From assembly GCA_013286165.1 (NCBI GenBank), contig JABDGF010000004.1:16925-80924 (forward strand): a DNA stretch of 64,000 nt, in the 5' to 3' direction. Position 1 is the first letter of the stretch. Each line of letters starts with the position of its first letter. The translations under genes were made by a program, and so were the position numbers. A model generated the notes under the pieces. That model was not told where the DNA came from, did not search any database, and saw only the letters and a list, made by a program, of their open reading frames with translations. The DNA is from Acidobacteriota bacterium. GTDB taxonomy: Bacteria; Acidobacteriota; Terriglobia; Acidiferrales; UBA7541. Shown one piece after another: positions 20,836 to 29,178 of the stretch.

Positions 20836-20950
20836 GACAGGCTCTCAGCCTGTCTGCACCCCGCTCTCAGCGGGGTGTGCCCCGGGCGAGCGCAGCGAGC
20901 TGTAGCTTAGACTTTCGAGTCTGAGCGGGACCAACTCTCAGTTGGTCCCG
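20836..20950. repeat. Intergenic hairpin array, copy A
   Basis: Four perfect or near-perfect hairpins stand in series. 20836-20854: arms GACAGGCT/AGCCTGTC, loop CTC. 20857-20877: arms CACCCCGCT/AGCGGGGTG, loop CTC. 20907-20924: arms CTTAGACT/AGTCTGAG, loop TTCG. 20926-20950: arms CGGGACCAACT/AGTTGGTCCCG, loop CTC. The array lies between the converging rplQ and DUF1697 genes. All modules recur in copy C (61949-62126), and two modules are shared with copy B. Confidence 0.85.
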
Positions 20951-20999
20951 GGTTGAGCCACTGCAACCGCACCTCGCGCGCATCCGCGCAGGACTCGGC

Positions 21000-21671
21000 T
21001 CACTCATCCTTTGTACCACTCACCATCTCCGCTAGCGCCAACACCGTCCGCCAATTCCGCGCCGTACCCACCGTCTTCAACCTCGAATCAAAATACTGGC
21101 TGGTCAGCTTGTTGTTCGCGAGTCCCGTCGGGAACAGCAAATAAATCTCCCGCCCCAACACCGTAAACGAATCTCCGGGCGACCGCTGCGGATCCAGCAG
21201 CGCCACGTGTTCCGCCAGCGGCTCATCCGCCAAAAAGCTCACGTGCGGCCGATCGCGCTCCTGATCGCACTTCGGATAAGGATTCGCCGCGATCACCGCG
21301 AAAAGCTCTTCCGCCGTCCGCAGCACCACAGGCGCCTCAAATCCAAACCGCTTCGCGATCCGCGCCTCGATCGCCGCCGCGTCGATCCCGCTTGCGGGCG
21401 CCGTGAACGCGACGTTCCCGCTCTGGATGAACGTCGTGACGTCCGTGCACCCGCACGCCTCAAACACCGCCACGAGGTCCTTCATCGACATCCGCTTGTG
21501 CGCCGCGAGGTTGATTCCACGCAGCAACGCAACCGAGCGGCCGCGCACAGCACGCGAAGGCGACTTCGCGACGGGAAACAGCTTGCTCTTACCCACCGCG
21601 CTCTTTTTTGCGCGAGCTACGCCCTTCTTCTTCGAACTTGCGGCCCGTGCGGTTTTCTTCTTCATAGCCAT
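21000..21671 (-). CDS. DUF1697 family protein
   Basis: This is a 223-residue member of the DUF1697 family, whose biochemical role is not established. The family signature is ALLRGINLAAHKRMSMKDLVAVFEACGCTDVTTFIQSGNVAF. The first 45 residues are a Lys/Ala/Arg-rich, probably disordered extension. A second ATG two codons in could also be the start. It begins 4 bp after the M61 peptidase stop and is the last gene of the guaB-led unit. Confidence 0.85.
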   Translation of the reverse strand: MAMKKKTARAASSKKKGVARAKKSAVGKSKLFPVAKSPSRAVRGRSVALLRGINLAAHKRMSMKDLVAVFEACGCTDVTTFIQSGNVAFTAPASGIDAAAIEARIAKRFGFEAPVVLRTAEELFAVIAANPYPKCDQERDRPHVSFLADEPLAEHVALLDPQRSPGDSFTVLGREIYLLFPTGLANNKLTSQYFDSRLKTVGTARNWRTVLALAEMVSGTKDE

Positions 21672-21675
21672 AGCG

Positions 21676-23574
21676 TCACTTGATCCCCAGCCACGAATTG
21701 TAAATCGCCTTCTGCTGCGGCGTGGGATTCTCCATCGGCTTCAGCGAGTACGTGGGGTTCGGATTCGCCGCGAACGTAAGCGTCAGTTCTCGGAACTCGC
21801 CTAGCCTCACCACCGTCACCTTCACCGTGTCTCCCGGCTTGTGCGCGCCAAGTTCCTTCGTCACCGCGTCGCCATCGAGCACGCGCCCGTCGATGCCGAA
21901 AATCTCATCGTTCACGTCGAGTCCCGACGTTTCCGCCGGGCCACCGGGAATAATGTTCTGAATTTTCAGGTGGCCGTTGTCACCGGCCGTAGTCGTGAGC
22001 CCGGCCCAGCCCTTGGTGGTGTCGAATTTCTTCTCCACCGTCACGCCCGCATACGCAAAGTACTGCTCGTAGGGAATCGGCTCCTTGCCCGAAATGTATT
22101 TCGTGAAGAGCGGGCTCAAATCTGTTCCGGCTATTTCCGACGCGGCCCTAACGGGGTCTTCCGGCTGAAAGCCCGGTTTCGGCAGCGCGTAACGCGAGTA
22201 GAGCAGGCGCATCCAGTCGTCCAGCGACTTCTGATTGTTCGTCGCATTCCGGATCGCGAAATCCAGAATGTGGCCCATCACCTGGCCGCCGTCGTAATAC
22301 GAATAGTTCGTATTGCGCAGATTGTTTTCCTGCGAGACCACGCTGCGCGAATACCACGTGTCCCAGCTCGTGTCTTCGATGCTGCGCTCTTTGCGCCCCG
22401 GCATCGCGTCGAAATTCGTCATCAGCCGCGCGATGCCGTCGAGATATTTCTGCGGCTCCAGCACTCCCGCGCGCACCAGCATCAACGCGCCGTAGTAGCT
22501 CGTTAGCCCCTCGGAAATCCACAGCGACGGCGTGTGCACCATCTGCGTGTAATCAAATGGGCCCAGCGGCAACGGCCGCAACCGTTTTACGTTCCACGCG
22601 TGGAAAAATTCATGCGACGTCACAAACAATTTCAGCATGGCCTGATCGCCGTAGCCCGGCACAGGATCGGTGGAATCCCAGTCCTTGCCAAAATCGATCT
22701 GCGTCGAATTCAAGTGCTCGAGCCCGCCGCCCGTATTCGGCCAGATATGAAAGATGAAGTAATACTCCTTGAACGGCGCCGCCTGGCCCACGCTGCCCGC
22801 CACGGGCTGCCACATCGCCACAGACTGCGCGACGGTCTTCTGCAGGTCGTCCGCGAATTTCGAAAAATCCGCCTTGCCCACCACGTCGTGAACGATCACG
22901 TGATACGTGGTGCCGCTGATCTGAAAAGTCTTCTCCTGAATGTCGCCGCTGATCTCTAGCGGTGCGTCGGCGAACCAATTGTAATCTGCGGCGCGGAACG
23001 TGTGCTCGCCGGTGTGCTCCATGCCCGTCGCGACCTTCCAACCCGTCGGCACATCGATCGAAAGTTCCGCCGGCCGCTCCTTGCCGCCCACCAGATACAT
23101 CCACACCGACGGACCGCCGATGAAAACGTGCCGGTCGTTGTACTGCGCGATGTTGTTCTGCAGCGTGTTCGCAAAAATCTGGTAGCTCACGGTGATCGAC
23201 GTCGCGCCCGCCAGATCGATCTGCCAGGTCTGGCTGTCGGTCTTGCGCCATTTCAATTCCGCGCCGCCGCTCTCGGGCCGCACCTTGAATCCCTGCACGT
23301 TCGCCGAGTAGTTTTCGATGTAGTAGGAGCCGGGCGCCCAGTCGGGAATCGCCACGTCGGCCGTCGCGCCGCTCAGCCCGTCGATGTGCATCGTCACGTC
23401 GAGCAGATGCGTATTCGGCTTTTCAAATTTCAATTCGTAGCGGATTGGGCTCAGAGGCGTCGGCGCAGCGACCGCTGACGCAGCGGCAGAACCGGCAGCA
23501 GTGGAACCAAAAGCGGGAAGGCCAAACACCAGCGAAGCGCACAGCAGGGAAGCGGATAGCATTCTTGAGGGCAT
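21676..23574 (-). CDS. M61 family metallopeptidase with PDZ domain
   Basis: This is a secreted zinc aminopeptidase of the glycyl-aminopeptidase (M61) family. It has an N-terminal signal peptide (residues 1 to about 24), a beta-sandwich N-domain, and the catalytic motif HEFFHAWN near residue 320, followed by ISEGLTSYYG, which supplies the third ligand. GGGLEHLNS precedes the zinc motif as usual. A PDZ domain covers about residues 515-605 (IIPGGPAETSGLDVNDEI). The 632 residues match the family. AAAGGACACTC precedes the ATG. It likely acts in the periplasm on short peptides. Confidence 0.93.
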   Translation of the reverse strand: MPSRMLSASLLCASLVFGLPAFGSTAAGSAAASAVAAPTPLSPIRYELKFEKPNTHLLDVTMHIDGLSGATADVAIPDWAPGSYYIENYSANVQGFKVRPESGGAELKWRKTDSQTWQIDLAGATSITVSYQIFANTLQNNIAQYNDRHVFIGGPSVWMYLVGGKERPAELSIDVPTGWKVATGMEHTGEHTFRAADYNWFADAPLEISGDIQEKTFQISGTTYHVIVHDVVGKADFSKFADDLQKTVAQSVAMWQPVAGSVGQAAPFKEYYFIFHIWPNTGGGLEHLNSTQIDFGKDWDSTDPVPGYGDQAMLKLFVTSHEFFHAWNVKRLRPLPLGPFDYTQMVHTPSLWISEGLTSYYGALMLVRAGVLEPQKYLDGIARLMTNFDAMPGRKERSIEDTSWDTWYSRSVVSQENNLRNTNYSYYDGGQVMGHILDFAIRNATNNQKSLDDWMRLLYSRYALPKPGFQPEDPVRAASEIAGTDLSPLFTKYISGKEPIPYEQYFAYAGVTVEKKFDTTKGWAGLTTTAGDNGHLKIQNIIPGGPAETSGLDVNDEIFGIDGRVLDGDAVTKELGAHKPGDTVKVTVVRLGEFRELTLTFAANPNPTYSLKPMENPTPQQKAIYNSWLGIK

Positions 23575-23602
23575 GAGTGTCCTTTCAGGTTGAAACGATG
23601 GG

Positions 23603-24097
23603 TTATTTGACGTGCGTTGTCTCCAACGGGGTACCGGAAATGTGCGGAAGCCCGCGTTTTTGACGGTGATTGCTCCAAACCATTACGAGGCCAGCCGCGA
23701 CCTGCGCCACAATCCCGCCAAACGCGTCGATCATCACATCCGTCACCAGCGCCGTCCGCCCCGGCACAAACGATTGGTGAAACTCATCGAGCGCCGCATA
23801 GCCGACCACCAGCAGAATGCTAACCAGCGCCCAGCGCAGATGCGTGCCCGCGTGGCCCGCGCGAATGCCACGCAGTACGAGCAGGCTGAAAATAAAATAT
23901 TCGGTGAAGTGCCCGGTTTTGCGGATGTAGTGGTGATACAGCTCAAGCGTTGCTGGCGTTGCGTGCGGCATCAGCCATCGGAGGAATGGCAGGATGAAGT
24001 GCCCGGTGTGTTCGGAGGAAAATCCGGCCGTCGAAAAGCCGGACATAACTGCGCCCCACGCGAGCGCCGGCCACCAACGCTTCAGCCAAGCCTTCAT
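23603..24097 (-). CDS. VanZ-like membrane protein
   Basis: This 164-residue membrane protein has the VanZ-family pattern: a Lys-Thr-Gly-His-x-x-Glu-Tyr stretch (RKTGHFTEYFIFSLL), GYAALDEFHQSFVPGRTALVTDVMID and three to four hydrophobic segments. VanZ gives low-level teicoplanin resistance in enterococci. The role of chromosomal homologues is mostly unknown. I chose the ATG at 24097 over an in-frame TTG at 24127. It is followed 28 bp later by the M61 gene. Confidence 0.85.
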   Translation of the reverse strand: MKAWLKRWWPALAWGAVMSGFSTAGFSSEHTGHFILPFLRWLMPHATPATLELYHHYIRKTGHFTEYFIFSLLVLRGIRAGHAGTHLRWALVSILLVVGYAALDEFHQSFVPGRTALVTDVMIDAFGGIVAQVAAGLVMVWSNHRQKRGLPHISGTPLETTHVK

Positions 24098-24164
24098 GCC
24101 GCGCAATCTGCCCACTCGTGCGCGCAATTCGAGCGGCTGTGTGCCTTCGATTCAAGCAGCGCCA

Positions 24165-25625
24165 TTATTCCAGCCGGTAGTTCGGCGCCTCGCGCGTGAT
24201 AATCACGTCGTGCACGTGGCTCTCGCGGAGCCCCGCCGACGAGATCCGGATGAACTTGCCGCGCTCCTGCAGCTCTTTCAAATTCTCAGTGCCACAGTAG
24301 CCCATGCCGCTCTTCAAGCCGCCCACGAGTTGTTCGACGAGCGCCGAAAGCGGCCCCTTGTATGGCACCTGCCCTTCGATTCCTTCCGGCACAGACTTGC
24401 CGCGCGCTTGGCCTTCCTGCGCGTATCGGTCCGCCGATCCCGCTTCCATCGCGCCGAGTGATCCCATGCCGCGGTACGACTTGAACGTCCGGCCTTGATA
24501 GAGAATCGTCTCGCCCGGCGATTCTTCCGTGCCCGCGAAAAGGCTACCGATCATCACCGCGTTTGCGCCCGCTGCGATCGCTTTCGTGATGTCGCCCGAA
24601 AATTTGATCCCGCCGTCCGCAATCACAGGTACGCCAGTACCTTTCGCGGCCTTCGTTGCTTCGATGATTGCCGTGATCTGCGGCACGCCCGCGCCCGTCA
24701 CCACGCGTGTGGTACAGATCGATCCCGGCCCGATCCCCACCTTCAGTCCATCTACGCCCATCGCGATCAGGTCGTGCGCGCCTTCCATCGTGGCCACATT
24801 ACCCGCCACAAGTTCAATATCCGGCAGCGCGTGCTTCACGGCTTTGATCGCTTCCATCACGCGCGTGCTATGCCCGTGCGACGTGTCGATCGCCAGTACA
24901 TCCGCCTTCTCTCTCGCCATTTCCTGCGCGCGCTCGAGGAAGTCGCCCGTCGCGCCGATCGCCGCGCCTACACGCAGCCGGCCGTGGTCGTCCTTCGTCG
25001 CGTTCGGAAACTCCATTTTCTTCTGAATGTCTTTTACGGTGATCAGGCCCTTCAAATTGAAATCGCCATCGACCACCAGCAACTTCTCGATGCGGTGCTT
25101 CTGCAAAATTTTCTCGGCTTCATCGAGCGTTGTGCCTACCGGAACTGTCACCAGGCCGTCTTTCGTCATCACTGCGCTTACCGGCTGATCGAGGTTGCGT
25201 TCAAACCGCAGGTCGCGGTTCGTCATGATGCCTACGAGGCGCGTGCCGCGCGTCACCGGCAAGCCCGACACTTTGTACTTATTCATGATGTCGAGCGCCT
25301 GCCGCACCGAAATTTCCGGCGCGATCGTGATCGGGTCCACGATCATGCCGCTCTCCGATCGTTTCACGCGGTCCACTTCCTCCGCCTGCCGGTCGATCGT
25401 CATGTTGCGGTGAACGAAGCCGAGGCCGCCCTGTCGCGCCATCGCGATTGCCAGGCGCGCATCCGTCACCGTATCCATCGCAGCCGCCACGATCGGAATG
25501 TTGATCGCGATCTTTCTCGTCAGGCACGTGCGCGTATCGGTTTGCGTGGGCAGCACGGAACTTTTTCCCGGCAAAAGCAACACGTCGTCAAACGTGAGCC
25601 CTTCGGGGATGGGACCATCGATCAT
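24165..25625 (-). CDS. guaB: Inosine-5'-monophosphate dehydrogenase
   Basis: This enzyme oxidises IMP to XMP with NAD+, the committed step to GMP. The 486 residues form a TIM barrel interrupted by a tandem CBS (Bateman) module at about residues 95-205. The catalytic Cys lies in [11 protein letters not shown] near residue 304. [11 protein letters not shown] and the flap region ([10 protein letters not shown]) are present. It is the first gene of a unit with the VanZ-like, M61 and DUF1697 genes, and has its own promoter upstream. Confidence 0.98.
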   Translation of the reverse strand: MIDGPIPEGLTFDDVLLLPGKSSVLPTQTDTRTCLTRKIAINIPIVAAAMDTVTDARLAIAMARQGGLGFVHRNMTIDRQAEEVDRVKRSESGMIVDPITIAPEISVRQALDIMNKYKVSGLPVTRGTRLVGIMTNRDLRFERNLDQPVSAVMTKDGLVTVPVGTTLDEAEKILQKHRIEKLLVVDGDFNLKGLITVKDIQKKMEFPNATKDDHGRLRVGAAIGATGDFLERAQEMAREKADVLAIDTSHGHSTRVMEAIKAVKHALPDIELVAGNVATMEGAHDLIAMGVDGLKVGIGPGSICTTRVVTGAGVPQITAIIEATKAAKGTGVPVIADGGIKFSGDITKAIAAGANAVMIGSLFAGTEESPGETILYQGRTFKSYRGMGSLGAMEAGSADRYAQEGQARGKSVPEGIEGQVPYKGPLSALVEQLVGGLKSGMGYCGTENLKELQERGKFIRISSAGLRESHVHDVIITREAPNYRLE

Positions 25626-25732
25626 TGCTTCTCCTGTGGTGGTGCGAAGCCGCCGCGGCGCGCTTCCGTGCAGGTTGGATTTTCAGTGGGGAAAATAGAA
25701 TTGTTGCGCAGGCCCTTCATGAGTGAACCCTA

Positions 25733-25761
25733 ATTTTATAAGGTCCGCGCACACCATGCAA
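25733..25761 (-). promoter_or_regulatory. Sigma-70-type promoter of guaB
   Basis: Read on the - strand: -35 TTGCAT (25756-25761), a 17-bp spacer, -10 TAAAAT (25733-25738). The predicted 5' leader is about 100 nt. No known purine riboswitch core was recognised by eye. Confidence 0.6.
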
Positions 25762-25860
25762 GCCGTCGGACAGCCTCGCAGGCTGCCCTCCTGCGAAGAA
25801 TCAGCACACTTCAGGCAGCTCCACGCTCGCACCTCAATCGCCATAAGGGAGAAAGCAGAT

Positions 25861-25886
25861 GCACAGGCTGGAGTTCGCCTGCGTGC
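25861..25886. repeat. GCACAGGC hairpin, copy 1
   Basis: GCACAGGC pairs with GCCTGCGTGC across the 8-base loop TGGAGTTC, with a small bulge. Similar elements occur at 59764-59789 and 62196-62221, all intergenic. Confidence 0.55.
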
Positions 25887-25931
25887 CTTTGAATTTGTTC
25901 TAGTAGAAATTACCCAAATCAGAAGACATCC

Positions 25932-26624
25932 CTACCGCGCCTGGGCCTCCGCCACCTTCGCGCGCCTAGCCACCACCACCAAATACCACGCCGGCCAAAC
26001 CACCGCCCAGGCCGACATCCACCCCGGCTGCGTCGTAAGCTTCGGCAGCAAAAACGAAGTCACAATCACCGCCAGCGTCATCGCAATCGGGAAGGGAATT
26101 CGCCGAATCCGCAGCCCCATCAGGACGCCGGCGAGCGCGGGAATCAGAAACACCATCAGGCACGGCCGCGACAACGTCTGGCTCCGGAACTCGGCGAGAC
26201 AGACCGTGCACGGCGACAAACAGAGCGCCGCGCTGACCCACAGCGTTCGCCGCGAAATCGAACCCACCACGAATCCGCCGGTCCATGACCACGCTACCAG
26301 CAGCACTGCTTCGCAAATTAGCTGCGCGCTTGCCGCCGGCGTCAACGCGCCGCCGTAAATCCACGCCGCTGCGCCCGCACTCACCGAAATCGACGCGCCC
26401 ATCAGAAAGAAACTTCCCGGCATCGCCACGCCAAACGCCGCAAGCCACGGCCGCCACTCGCGCCACGCCGTCACTTGGCGCCACGCGATCAGCCCCAGCA
26501 CGCCGAGCACAGCACGGAGTCCTTTTTCGCCGGCCTCTGCCAGGTCGCCGAGCACCACTTCGCGCTCCTCCGGCTCCAGCAACAGCGCTGCGGCTTCCAC
26601 CAGTGACCAGTGTGTGCTGCTCAC
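25932..26624 (-). CDS. Membrane protein coupled to padR
   Basis: I do not recognise a named family. From the GTG at 26624, whose TG is shared with the padR stop TGA, it has 230 residues. A short soluble N-terminus (SSTHWSLVEAAALLLEPEEREVVLGDLAEAGEKG) is followed by about six hydrophobic segments. The overlapping start indicates translational coupling to the PadR regulator, so it is probably the regulator's target or partner. The rather loose hydrophobic composition suggests a small integral membrane protein, function unknown. Confidence 0.8.
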   Translation of the reverse strand: MSSTHWSLVEAAALLLEPEEREVVLGDLAEAGEKGLRAVLGVLGLIAWRQVTAWREWRPWLAAFGVAMPGSFFLMGASISVSAGAAAWIYGGALTPAASAQLICEAVLLVAWSWTGGFVVGSISRRTLWVSAALCLSPCTVCLAEFRSQTLSRPCLMVFLIPALAGVLMGLRIRRIPFPIAMTLAVIVTSFLLPKLTTQPGWMSAWAVVWPAWYLVVVARRAKVAEAQAR

Positions 26625-26947
26625 GACGTGCTCCCGCGATGCGTCACCCAGCTTGCGCCGCGGCTCACCTTCGCCACGGCATCGTAGAAATCCTTGGCCG
26701 CGCGAACGCCCTTCGGCGTCACGCGAATCATGCGTTTCGCGCGGCCGCCACGCTGCGCCGTCGCTTCGCCCATCCAGGTCTTCAGCAGGCCTTTGGTTTC
26801 GAGCCGCTCGATCGTGGTGTAGAGCGCGCCGATCGAGCACGTCCGTCCCGTGCTCGTTTCGATTTCTTCGCGGATCGCCGCGCCATAGGCGCCGTCGCCG
26901 AGGCCAGCGGCGGCAGTGATCAGCAGGTATTCAAATTCGCCCAGCAT
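26621..26947 (-). CDS. PadR family transcriptional regulator
   Basis: This is a 108-residue winged-helix repressor of the small PadR type: FEYLLITAAAGLGDGAYGAAIREEIE, then CSIGALYTTIERLETKGLLKTWMG, which is the recognition helix and wing. The predicted transcription start is only about 6 nt upstream of the ATG, so the mRNA may be nearly leaderless. A 25-bp palindromic site overlaps its -10 box, consistent with autoregulation. The same site precedes the Tat-exported gene at 27014-27646. Confidence 0.93.
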   Translation of the reverse strand: MLGEFEYLLITAAAGLGDGAYGAAIREEIETSTGRTCSIGALYTTIERLETKGLLKTWMGEATAQRGGRAKRMIRVTPKGVRAAKDFYDAVAKVSRGASWVTHRGSTS

Positions 26948-26948
26948 A

Positions 26949-26988
26949 ATTAGAACTGCATTGTGATACTAATGGGGAAGCGCGTCAA
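26949..26988 (-). promoter_or_regulatory. padR promoter with operator
   Basis: Read on the - strand: -35 TTGACG (26983-26988), a 17-bp spacer, -10 CACAAT (26960-26965). The -10 is embedded in a 25-bp box at 26949-26973 with inverted ends ATTAG and CTAAT and a central CA-A-TG. The box matches the one at 27666-27690 at 24 of 25 positions. Confidence 0.7.
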
Positions 26989-27013
26989 GCGCGTTTTAAC
27001 TGGGCGCGAGTCA

Positions 27014-27646
27014 CTAACTCTCGATGGGCCGCGTGCGGTCGCCGGGAATTACGTCCACCAGCTGGATCGATTCGAGCGTGTGCTTCCAGTGCAGAATCAA
27101 AAACGGCGCGGTCTGCGCGTCGATGAAAAGATCCTGCCGCATCAGGGCCCACGGGCTCACAAACGGAAGAGGCGGCATCGGCCCGCTCAGCCGGTCCGGC
27201 GTGTAGCCAAACGCCTGGATGTCGCTCGCGACGGCTTGCTCCACCGCCACAAATTCGTCGATCGGCGGCTTCGGGTCGATGCGCCGGTCGTGATCGATTG
27301 TCACCACGCGTTCACGCAGCTTCACCGGCACGCTGGCAGGGGATTGCGAGGAAAAATGGTAGATGGCCACAGCGAGCGCTCCGCGAAAATTCGAAACGCA
27401 GCCTTGATCCGGCGCGCTCGGCTCGCCCACGCACATCCGCTGGTTCGTCGTGCGATCGATGAATCCCAGGTCGTTCGTCGAGATCTTGCCGTAAGACTTC
27501 ACCGTCATTTCCACTTCGCACTCCGGCAGCGCGAACCGGTACGTCGGGTCGCTCGAGGTTTTGTGCTTCACCATCGCATCTGTCGCAGTGACCGGCATCA
27601 ACGCTGCCAGTGTTCCCAGAAACGATCGTCGGCTGGTGGTCTGCAC
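27014..27646 (-). CDS. Tat-exported protein of unknown function
   Basis: This 210-residue protein begins with a twin-arginine signal (TSRRSFLGTLAALMPV), so it is likely exported folded. I do not recognise the mature domain, which has two Cys (MCVGEPSAPDQGCVSNF) and a C-terminal FLILHWKHTLESIQLVDV. I chose the GTG at 27646 because GGGAGGA lies 7 bp before it; the upstream ATG at 27667 would put that ribosome binding site inside the gene. Its promoter carries the padR operator, so it is probably in the PadR regulon. Confidence 0.75.
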   Translation of the reverse strand: MQTTSRRSFLGTLAALMPVTATDAMVKHKTSSDPTYRFALPECEVEMTVKSYGKISTNDLGFIDRTTNQRMCVGEPSAPDQGCVSNFRGALAVAIYHFSSQSPASVPVKLRERVVTIDHDRRIDPKPPIDEFVAVEQAVASDIQAFGYTPDRLSGPMPPLPFVSPWALMRQDLFIDAQTAPFLILHWKHTLESIQLVDVIPGDRTRPIES

Positions 27647-27665
27647 GGCGCTATCCTCCCGCCCC

Positions 27666-27706
27666 ATTAGAACTACATTGTGATACTAATCGTTGAGCCT
27701 TGTCAA
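27666..27706 (-). promoter_or_regulatory. Promoter with PadR-type operator
   Basis: Read on the - strand: -35 TTGACA (27701-27706), an 18-bp spacer, -10 CACAAT (27677-27682). The 25-bp box at 27666-27690 differs from the padR box at one base only. The layout (box centred on the -10) is the same at both sites. Confidence 0.7.
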
Positions 27707-28118
27707 TCGGCCACACTTCCAGCGTTCTAAGCCTTCACTCGATCGATTCGCCCGCTACGCCCGCCGTGTGAGTGCCTCACCACGACAGCCGCAACTAGCT
27801 GTAGCGGCGCGTTGCCCGGTTCTGGCAAGGCGGCGCTTTTGTAGGACCTTCCGCTAACTACCCCTCTGCAAGATCGTCGCCAATCTCTCTCCTGTTGGTT
27901 GTATAGAGGAGGGCGTCTCTCTCCTGTTGGATATATAGAGGAAAGCCTTCAGTTTTGAATACGGACTGCGCGGGAAGAACGTTCCGTGCGAGTTGTAAAT
28001 CGTTTTAGCGTCCGACAGCCGTCCCGCAACTGGGACGTTTCCGCTCGAAATCGAACAAAAACCGCGCCGCGAGCGCGTCTTGGTTGCGCGAAATGTCACG
28101 GCCCTTTAACATTTTCAG
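27707..28118. other. Intergenic region with tandem repeat
   Basis: About 410 bp without a convincing gene. It holds a two-copy 32-bp tandem repeat (27884-27947). A possible 81-codon frame on the - strand (27854-28099) runs through that repeat and has no family features. Confidence 0.5.
27884..27947. repeat. Two tandem copies of a 32-bp repeat
   Basis: Copy 1 is 27884-27915 and copy 2 is 27916-27947. Both begin TCTCTCTCCTGTTGG and continue with a TATAGAGGA block, 27 of 32 bases identical. With only two head-to-tail copies and no spacer, this is not a CRISPR array. On the - strand each copy contains CAACAGGAGAGAG. Confidence 0.75.
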
Positions 28119-29123
28119 GTGAAGCAATTCCACCCGCTCCGCCCGCTGCGCAATCCGCACGCGATGACCATCGCCTCGAATTTCTGGCCGCGCCCAACAC
28201 GTCGCCTTGGCCCGAGCGTCGCCCGCGATTTTGAGACCGAGCCCGGCTCGCGCGTCCGCGGCGATTGCCACTGGCAGAAAAATCCCACGCAGCATCCGAC
28301 GCTCGTCGTCGTTCACGGCCTCGAAGGCTCCAGCGCATCGGGCTACGCGCGCGGCACCGCTGAGAAAGCCTGGCTCGCGGGATTCAATGTGGTGCGCCTC
28401 AACCAGCGAAACTGCGGCGGCACCGAAAAACTCAGCCCCACGCTGTATCACTCCGGCTTGAGCGTCGATATTCTCGGCGTGGTCGGCGAGCTGATCGAAC
28501 GCGACGGCCTGCCCGAAATTTTCACCGCAGGCTATTCGATGGGAGGTAATCTCGTCCTGAAGATGGCCGGGGAACTGGGCGACGCGGCGCCGGATCAGTT
28601 CCTCGGCGTCGTTGCGATCGCGCCGGCGCTCGATCTCGCTTCGTGCGCCGATGCGCTCGAACGCCGCGAAAACTTCATTTACCAGAATCACTTCGTAAAA
28701 CGGCTCAAGCGCCACATGCGCTACAAAGCCAGCCTCTATCCCGAAATTTATCCGATTGAGAAATTAGAGGAGTTCGCGAAAGCAAAAACGGTCCGCGATT
28801 TTGACGACGCGATCACCGCGCGCTTCTGCGGCTTTCGCAGCGCCGACGATTACTACGAAACCTGCAGCGCGCTTCGCGTCATCTCCGGTATTCGCCGCCC
28901 CACGCTGATTATCACGTCGAAAAACGATCCGTTCGTGCCGTACGAGCCGTTCGAAGATCCCGCGATCGTCGGCAATCCCTTCATCACCACAATCGCCACG
29001 GACCACGGCGGCCACTGCGCCTTCATCTCCAGCTCCAGCGGCGATGAACGCTTCTGGGCCGAGGCTCGCCTAGTGGAATTCTGCAAAAGCAAGTCGCTGC
29101 TCGCCGCCAACCCCGAATTCTAA
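28119..29123 (+). CDS. YheT-like alpha/beta hydrolase
   Basis: This 334-residue serine hydrolase is of the YheT/ABHD1-3 type. FHPLRPLRNPHAMTIASNFWPR is the typical N-terminal motif, VVHGLEGSSASGYARG contains the oxyanion region, and GYSMGGNLVLK is the nucleophile elbow. Asp in SKNDPFVPYEPF and His in DHGGHCAF complete the triad. The start is GTG at 28119. The substrate is unknown; E. coli YheT is likewise uncharacterised in detail. Confidence 0.9.
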   Translation: MKQFHPLRPLRNPHAMTIASNFWPRPTRRLGPSVARDFETEPGSRVRGDCHWQKNPTQHPTLVVVHGLEGSSASGYARGTAEKAWLAGFNVVRLNQRNCGGTEKLSPTLYHSGLSVDILGVVGELIERDGLPEIFTAGYSMGGNLVLKMAGELGDAAPDQFLGVVAIAPALDLASCADALERRENFIYQNHFVKRLKRHMRYKASLYPEIYPIEKLEEFAKAKTVRDFDDAITARFCGFRSADDYYETCSALRVISGIRRPTLIITSKNDPFVPYEPFEDPAIVGNPFITTIATDHGGHCAFISSSSGDERFWAEARLVEFCKSKSLLAANPEF

Positions 29124-29178
29124 GTCCGACAGCCTACCAGGCGGTCCTCCCACGATTTCCCGCACACCCAAGGCCCCA

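Larger units (their letters stand above)
25626..25931. other. Intergenic region upstream of guaB
   Basis: These 306 bp hold the guaB promoter and leader on the - strand, a pair of mutually exclusive hairpins (25771-25785 with arms CAGCCT/AGGCTG, and 25776-25796 with arms TCGCAGG/CCTGCGA), and one copy of the GCACAGGC hairpin at 25861-25886. I see no gene here. Confidence 0.6.

Noticed and set aside
20836..20877. Additional intrinsic terminators after rplQ
   Set aside because: The array hairpins lack T-runs and recur at sites that are not gene ends, so they are treated as repeats.
25626..25725. Riboswitch in the guaB leader
   Set aside because: The leader is short and I found no conserved purine or other riboswitch core.
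26624..26840. N-terminal extension of the membrane protein next to padR
   Set aside because: The upstream in-frame part lies inside padR and is Arg/Asp/Gly-rich; the GTG overlapping the padR stop is the better start.
27884..27947. Possible CRISPR remnant
   Set aside because: Only two copies, directly abutting without spacers, and no cas genes nearby.
27854..28099. 81-codon - strand frame in the gap before the YheT-like gene
   Set aside because: It runs through a tandem repeat, has no family similarity, and its composition is not protein-like.
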